Below are positions 22,682-26,767 of a stretch of 26,767 nucleotides of DNA, piece by piece. The DNA comes from an uncultured Corynebacterium sp. (GTDB taxonomy: Bacteria > Actinomycetota > Actinomycetes > Mycobacteriales > Mycobacteriaceae): positions 1-26,767 of the forward strand of contig CALUCD010000015.1 of NCBI GenBank assembly GCA_943914465.1. The letters run 5' to 3'. The notes beneath the pieces are model-generated. The model was not told the DNA's origin, did no database searches, and saw only the letters and a list, made by a program, of their open reading frames with translations. A program made the translations under genes and the position numbers. Numbering within the stretch: position 1 is the first letter of the stretch; each line of letters opens with the position of its first letter.

Positions 22682-23571
22682 TGGATACGTCGTTCTACCA
22701 CATCAGCGAGAAAGCGGTCGAACGCGTCGCGGGTGAAGCGGCGCTGACCGTACCCGGTGTCATCGCCCTGGACGCAAAACTCGCAGGGCTCGCTGGCCGG
22801 AGCTTCCCCCGGATGGACGTCCACCTGGATCGATCTGCAGCTACCACTGCGATCGACGCTGAGATCGCGACCTCGTACCCCGCTCCAATCGCCGCAATCA
22901 CCGACGCGGTACGCGCGACAATTATCGAGCATGTTCGTGCGCTGTGCGGGCTGGATGTATCGCGGGTCAACGTCACCGTCGCGAACGCGCAGGCAGACCT
23001 CTCGGGTTCCCGCGTGACGTGGGATGATGTCGCGAGCCACGTTGCGGTCCCTGAGCCAGTGGAAGTGCGGGTGAGCCCCTCGCGCGTCACCTCGCCGGTG
23101 ACACGGCAGCAAGCCGATCTCATACCGATCCAGAGCCGCTCGCTCGTTGAGGATCTGCGCGATGTCACCCTTCCTGCACCACCTCGCATCACGCACGTTG
23201 ACACCCCGGCTCCCCCTGCAGTGCGCCGCGATGGATTCGCGGTTGAGCCACGCCCGCTCGCGAGCGTCGAGGTTCCAGCTCCACAGCCCATCCGGGCACC
23301 GCAGACCCCAGCGCCAGTGACGGTTCACGGGGTGCGTCCACCAGCAGTGGCGCCGCTCGTACCCGTCACGCCCCCGGCCCCCACAGCATTGGCTGAGGTG
23401 GTGGTAGACCGCCCACCCCTAGCACCGGTCACCGTGAAACCCTTCACCACAGCGCGATCAATACCGGTACCCCAGCCCACGCCTGTCCGTCACCCGGTCG
23501 CTCCGGCCCCAGCACCGCTCAAACAAATCACGATTCAACCGGTGGAGAAGTATTATGACCGCACCCGTTAG
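22681..23571 (+). CDS. Asp23/Gls24-like protein with long proline-rich tail
   Basis: A 296-residue protein in two parts. Residues 1-105 or so form an Asp23-like domain: YHISEKAVERVAGEAALTVPGV, MDVHLD, and IAAITDAVRATIIEHVRALCGLDVSRVNVTVANAQ. Residues 120-296 are a Pro/Val/Ala-rich, probably disordered region with repeated P-x-P and VTV/VP motifs, ending KQITIQPVEKYYDRTR. No membrane segment is seen. The tail could act as a linker or peptide-binding platform near the membrane. The start is coupled to the DUF2273-like gene (TGATG) and the 3' end overlaps the next gene by 17 nt. Confidence 0.78.
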   Translation: MDTSFYHISEKAVERVAGEAALTVPGVIALDAKLAGLAGRSFPRMDVHLDRSAATTAIDAEIATSYPAPIAAITDAVRATIIEHVRALCGLDVSRVNVTVANAQADLSGSRVTWDDVASHVAVPEPVEVRVSPSRVTSPVTRQQADLIPIQSRSLVEDLRDVTLPAPPRITHVDTPAPPAVRRDGFAVEPRPLASVEVPAPQPIRAPQTPAPVTVHGVRPPAVAPLVPVTPPAPTALAEVVVDRPPLAPVTVKPFTTARSIPVPQPTPVRHPVAPAPAPLKQITIQPVEKYYDRTR

Positions 23572-24211
23572 CCCACAAGGGCCAGCCACCGTATCGCGCC
23601 CGTTCGGCCCCCACCCAGGAGGCGAACCGCGAGGTAACCCGGCTGCCCGCTGGATCACCGTGGTCATCGGTCTTGCTCTTCTCGCCCTGTCGGGAGTCAT
23701 CGCCCGCGATCTCTGGTACCGCTCGCAAGGTGATCCGCATAACTCGTGGTTGGCACCGGTTTTCGAATTCCTCGGGTCAACACCGATCAACGCCGCCGCG
23801 ATCGCGCTCGGCGTGGTGCTCTCCCTACTCGGGCTTTGGCTGATGGTGACAGCGTTTGTTCCACGCCCCCGCACCCATGTTGCCGTGGATTCGACCGCGT
23901 CGATCTGGATCCGCCCCGTCGACGTGGCCCGCAAGGCGACACACACGGTTCGCGCCGAGATCGGCGGGGCCAACGTCCGCTCACAAGCGGACCGTAAGCG
24001 CCTGACCGTACTCGCCGAAGACGACGGATCAGGCACCGCTCAAGACCGCGCCTCAGCGGTGTTGGAACACGAGTTCCACCGCCTCACCCGCCCGCCATCG
24101 GTATCGGTCAAACTGGCTCCGCAGACCCCAGAGACTCCCCACGCTGCGCAGGCTCCTCAAACCAGGCAGCCCGCGCAGACTCCGCAACAGCCAACGGAGG
24201 TCACTCAATGA
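23555..24211 (+). CDS. DUF6286-type membrane protein of the Asp23 cluster
   Basis: A 218-residue membrane protein. The N-terminus is Pro/Gly-rich and cytoplasmic. Two transmembrane segments lie at about 32-50 (WITVVIGLALLALSGVIARDL) and 79-102, separated by a roughly 30-residue loop containing DLWYRSQGDPHNSW. After these come a cytosolic domain with IWIRPVDVARKATHTVRAEI and a Gln/Pro/Thr-rich tail. This matches the DUF6286/AmaP-like proteins that accompany Asp23 in actinobacteria; the named domain is recalled, not searched. It overlaps the upstream gene by 17 nt and the next by 4 nt. Confidence 0.75.
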   Translation: MTAPVSPQGPATVSRPFGPHPGGEPRGNPAARWITVVIGLALLALSGVIARDLWYRSQGDPHNSWLAPVFEFLGSTPINAAAIALGVVLSLLGLWLMVTAFVPRPRTHVAVDSTASIWIRPVDVARKATHTVRAEIGGANVRSQADRKRLTVLAEDDGSGTAQDRASAVLEHEFHRLTRPPSVSVKLAPQTPETPHAAQAPQTRQPAQTPQQPTEVTQ

Positions 24212-24768
24212 CGAAAACGCTCGCTTTTTTTGACCGCCTCTTAGTGTTCGTTGTCGGGCTTGTGTTGCTTCTCGCAGGACTTGTGCCTGCGGCATTGCGC
24301 TGGGACATCCCGTATGCGAGCGACGTAGTGAAACGACTTGACCGCCCATATCTGGGCCAGATCCCATCCGAGTCGTGGTACCAAACCGCATTGATCGCCA
24401 CCGCGATCGCATCGCTTCTTCTTGGATTGTGGTTCATCCTGGCGAATATTCGCACCCGTGCATTCTCAAACCGTGACATCCTGGCTGCCGACCCGGTACA
24501 CGGTGAAACGGTGATCAATGTCCAGCGCGTAGCGGAGGCGGCATGCGAGGCACTCGCGCTTGCAGACGCCATCACAAAGGCAGAGTGCAAAGTCGCAATG
24601 GTAGGTCAGCGCCCGACCGCTACATTCACCGTCACCGCCGACCCCGCCTACAACTTGGACGACGCGATCGACGCGATCGAAGACGCCAATGCTGATTTCC
24701 GCCTGGCGAACGACACGATGGAAATCGACTCCGTGTGGAAACTCCAACTCGACCGGATCGCGGCCTGA
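24208..24768 (+). CDS. amaP: AmaP-like alkaline shock response membrane anchor protein
   Basis: A 186-residue membrane protein, last of the cluster. Two transmembrane segments lie at about 9-30 (LLVFVVGLVLLLAGLVPAAL) and 60-82 (ALIATAIASLLLGLWFILAN). They are followed by a cytosolic domain of about 100 residues resembling the AmaP C-terminal Asp23-contact domain (GETVINVQRVAEAACEALAL, CKVAMVGQRPTATFTVTA). In staphylococci AmaP tethers Asp23 to the membrane. The start overlaps the previous stop by four bases (ATGA). It ends 7 nt from the stop of a convergent gene, and no terminator hairpin is seen between them. Confidence 0.78.
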   Translation: MTKTLAFFDRLLVFVVGLVLLLAGLVPAALRWDIPYASDVVKRLDRPYLGQIPSESWYQTALIATAIASLLLGLWFILANIRTRAFSNRDILAADPVHGETVINVQRVAEAACEALALADAITKAECKVAMVGQRPTATFTVTADPAYNLDDAIDAIEDANADFRLANDTMEIDSVWKLQLDRIAA

Positions 24769-24775
24769 CGTCGCA

Positions 24776-25507
24776 TCACACCTCGAGTAAGTACACGCCC
24801 TCAACTCGCCCCAGCACGAGCGGTTCACCCCCGCCGGCTGGGGCGATACTCATCTTTTCGCCTGGCGCGAGCGTGAGCACCCGACTCCAGGCGAAGGTTT
24901 CAACAACCGCGTCCCGCTGTTGCAGCGACCACACCCGCAGGCGAGGGCCGAGGACTGCGCGACGCCCTGCTTCCAGCAGGATGAGCCACCGTGCCGCGCC
25001 GAGTTCATTGCGCTGCAGCCCTTTTAGGGTTGGCGCGACGTCTGCTTCAAGCACCGTCACCGACTCCGCGACCCCAAGGCGATGCTCGATACCCTCCGTG
25101 TCTGTCAGGACCACGGGGCGGCCGGGGCCGAGGGGGCGAAATTGCGAAAACCGCCAAATACTTGGCATGCGCTGCGGGTCGTCCCCGCTGCGCACCACCG
25201 CTACATCGTCGCTCAGTGTCACCACATGGCGGGGAGATGCGGTTGTGATCAAGGTAGGGGCCGGCAAGCAACCTGAGACAAGCGACGGATGCTGGTGGCT
25301 GACGCGCTGCAAGATCGCAAGCAATTCATCTTCGGAAGTCGCCCAGGTCATCCCGTGGGTGTGCAGCATCCCGATGAAGGCAGGCAGCGTGAGATCGGGC
25401 TGGCCCTCCCACGCCGTTTGCAACGCCGCCATCAGTGTAGGGATGCGGGTGGGGTCATCAGCATGCACGGGTGGCAAGTGTACGCGGCGAACGTGAAAAG
25501 GCTGCAC
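24776..25507 (-). CDS. conserved-looking protein of unknown function downstream of tuf
   Basis: An unrecognised cytoplasmic protein of up to 243 residues, without membrane segments or known motifs. The N-terminal part (PTLMAALQTAWEGQPDLTLPAFIGMLHTHGMTWATSEDELLAIL) looks like a small helical domain. The C-terminal half is beta-rich, with repeated short strands ending RVEGVYLLEV. The start is uncertain: the GTG at 25507 lies inside the tuf terminator hairpin and has no ribosome binding site. A GTG at 25468 would remove 13 residues, and the ATG at 25432 would remove 25. It probably depends on read-through from tuf or on a promoter not seen here. Base composition matches the neighbours, so there is no sign of transfer. 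Confidence 0.65.
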   Translation of the reverse strand: MQPFHVRRVHLPPVHADDPTRIPTLMAALQTAWEGQPDLTLPAFIGMLHTHGMTWATSEDELLAILQRVSHQHPSLVSGCLPAPTLITTASPRHVVTLSDDVAVVRSGDDPQRMPSIWRFSQFRPLGPGRPVVLTDTEGIEHRLGVAESVTVLEADVAPTLKGLQRNELGAARWLILLEAGRRAVLGPRLRVWSLQQRDAVVETFAWSRVLTLAPGEKMSIAPAGGGEPLVLGRVEGVYLLEV

Positions 25508-25531
25508 CCCGGTAAACGGGATGCAGCCTTA
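25497..25531 (-). terminator. terminator of tuf
   Basis: The arms AAGGCTGCA.CCCG (minus strand 25531-25518 and 25511-25498) pair with one mismatch around a short TTTAC loop, then run into TTTT on the minus strand. It lies 35 nt after the tuf stop. It overlaps the longest possible start of the downstream unknown gene. Confidence 0.8.
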
Positions 25532-25565
25532 GCGATGCGCCAGCGGTTATGCTGGCGAACCGGTA

Positions 25566-26756
25566 TTACTCGACGATCTTGGTCACACGACCAGCGCCGA
25601 CGGTGCGGGAGCCCTCGCGGATAGCGAAGCGCAGGCCCTCATCCATAGCGACCGGCTGGATCAGCTCAACCGACATCTCGACGTTGTCGCCCGGCATGAC
25701 CATCTCGGTGCCCTCAGGCAGCTTCACAACACCAGTCACGTCGGTGGTGCGGAAGTAGAACTGCGGGCGGTAGTTGTCGAAGAATGGGGTGTGGCGGCCG
25801 CCCTCGTCCTTGGACAGAACGTAGACGGAACCCTCGAACTTGGTGTGCGGGGTGTAGGCACCCGGCTTGATAACGACCTGGCCGCGCTCAACGTCCTCGC
25901 GCTTCAGACCACGCAGCAGGAGGGCAGCGTTGTCCCCAGCCTCAGCGGTATCGAGCAGCTTGTTGAACATCTCGATGGAGGTAACGGTGGTCTTCTGGGA
26001 CTTCTCCCGGATACCGATGATCTCGACCTCGTCGTTGAGGTTGAGCACGCCACGCTCCACACGACCGGTCACCACGGTGCCGCGACCGGAAATGGTGAAA
26101 ATGTCCTCGATCGGCATGAGGAAGTCGCGGTCGGTTTCGCGGACCGGATCCGGGATGGAGTCATCGCAAGCCTGCATGAGGTCAACGATGGACTGCACCC
26201 ACTTCTCGTCGCCCTCAAGCGCCTTCAGAGCGGAGATGTGCACGATCGGGGCTTCCTCGTCGTACTCCTGCTCAGCCAGCAACTCACGGATTTCCATCTC
26301 CACGAGCTCGATGATCTCCTCATCGTCGACCATGTCGCACTTGTTCAAGGCAACGAGGATGTACGGAACACCCACCTGGCGGGCGAGCAGCACGTGCTCA
26401 CGGGTCTGCGGCATCGGGCCGTCGGTTGCAGCCACAACAAGAATCGCGCCGTCCATCTGGGCAGCACCGGTAATCATGTTCTTGATGTAGTCGGCGTGGC
26501 CCGGGGCATCAACGTGTGCGTAGTGGCGCTTCGGGGTGTTGTACTCAACGTGGGAAATGTTGATGGTAATACCGCGCTCGCGCTCCTCCGGAGCCTTATC
26601 GATGGCAGCGTAGTCGAATGCCTTGTTCTCCTCCGGGTACTGGTTAGCCAGAACCGTGGTGATAGCAGCCGTGGTGGTGGTCTTGCCGTGGTCGACGTGA
26701 CCGATGGTGCCGATGTTGACGTGCGGCTTCGTACGCTCGAACTTTGCCTTTGCCAC
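25566..26756 (-). CDS. tuf: translation elongation factor EF-Tu
   Basis: A 396-residue GTPase that delivers aminoacyl-tRNA to the ribosomal A site. The motifs are all intact: P-loop GHVDHGKT (19-26), switch I RGITI (61-65), DAPGH (83-87) and NKCD (138-141). Domain 2 and 3 landmarks such as FTISGRGTVVTGRVERG and FFDNYRPQFYFRTTDVTG are present. The start is GTG at 26756, with GAGGAC just upstream at the window edge. The promoter and the usual upstream fusA lie outside the window. A hairpin terminator follows. Confidence 0.99.
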   Translation of the reverse strand: MAKAKFERTKPHVNIGTIGHVDHGKTTTTAAITTVLANQYPEENKAFDYAAIDKAPEERERGITINISHVEYNTPKRHYAHVDAPGHADYIKNMITGAAQMDGAILVVAATDGPMPQTREHVLLARQVGVPYILVALNKCDMVDDEEIIELVEMEIRELLAEQEYDEEAPIVHISALKALEGDEKWVQSIVDLMQACDDSIPDPVRETDRDFLMPIEDIFTISGRGTVVTGRVERGVLNLNDEVEIIGIREKSQKTTVTSIEMFNKLLDTAEAGDNAALLLRGLKREDVERGQVVIKPGAYTPHTKFEGSVYVLSKDEGGRHTPFFDNYRPQFYFRTTDVTGVVKLPEGTEMVMPGDNVEMSVELIQPVAMDEGLRFAIREGSRTVGAGRVTKIVE

Positions 26757-26767
26757 TTGTTGTCCTC

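Noticed and set aside
22321..23328. 335-codon minus-strand frame opposite the Asp23 cluster
   Set aside because: Arg/Gly/Asp/Cys-rich shadow of three supported genes; it would span several of their coupled junctions.
25867..26490. 207-codon plus-strand frame opposite tuf
   Set aside because: Ser/Arg/Met-rich antisense shadow of EF-Tu codons, with no ribosome binding site.
1..26767. search for CRISPR arrays, insertion sequences, prophage or integrase genes
   Set aside because: No regularly spaced repeats, transposase or integrase motifs, or terminal inverted repeats were seen; the gene content is chromosomal and mostly core.

Overview
The window is high-GC chromosomal DNA from an actinomycete, most likely a Corynebacterium. 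This genus call is inference from recalled family features, not from a search. It rests on the sequences of EF-Tu and the ribosomal proteins, on several GTG starts, on an S10 operon that stops at rpsQ, on the actinobacterial Asp23/AmaP cluster, and on a surface protein with a bare hydrophobic C-terminus.

Left part (1-7875, all + strand): a non-coding AT-rich leader; a secreted or surface protein built of about six tandem beta-rich repeats and closed by a strong terminator; a formate/nitrite-transporter (FNT) family channel; two overlapping genes for large membrane-associated, dynamin-like (YfjP-type) GTPases; and thiD of thiamine synthesis.

Sucrose and amino-sugar region (7890-15280): a broken sucrose-type PTS enzyme II gene has lost its EIIB domain and the first part of EIIC, and also carries a one-base frameshift before EIIA. 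It follows an apparently intact sucrose-6-phosphate hydrolase gene (scrB). A PfkB-family fructokinase gene is divergent from scrB, with only 15 bp between the two starts. Next come glmS and, upstream of it on the same strand, a Tat-exported PhoX-type (DUF839) phosphatase. Hydrolase and kinase would still feed fructose into fructose-6-phosphate, which GlmS uses, but the adjacent sucrose PTS importer cannot work as encoded.

Ribosomal and stress region (15472-24768): the S10 operon (rpsJ-rplC-rplD-rplW-rplB-rpsS-rplV-rpsC-rplP-rpmC-rpsQ) runs on the minus strand to a hairpin terminator. A roughly 650-bp intergenic region rich in hairpins and short repeats separates it from a divergent six-gene cluster on the plus strand. 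That cluster encodes Asp23/Gls24 proteins, a DUF2273 peptide and AmaP-type membrane anchors, and most of its genes overlap.

Right end (24776-26767): an unrecognised 243-residue protein on the minus strand, then tuf (EF-Tu), also minus, with its own terminator. The most noteworthy items are the decayed PTS gene, the structured rpsJ/asp23 intergenic region, the repeat architecture of the surface protein, the GTPase pair and the Asp23/AmaP cluster. I found no CRISPR array, insertion sequence, prophage, tRNA or rRNA.
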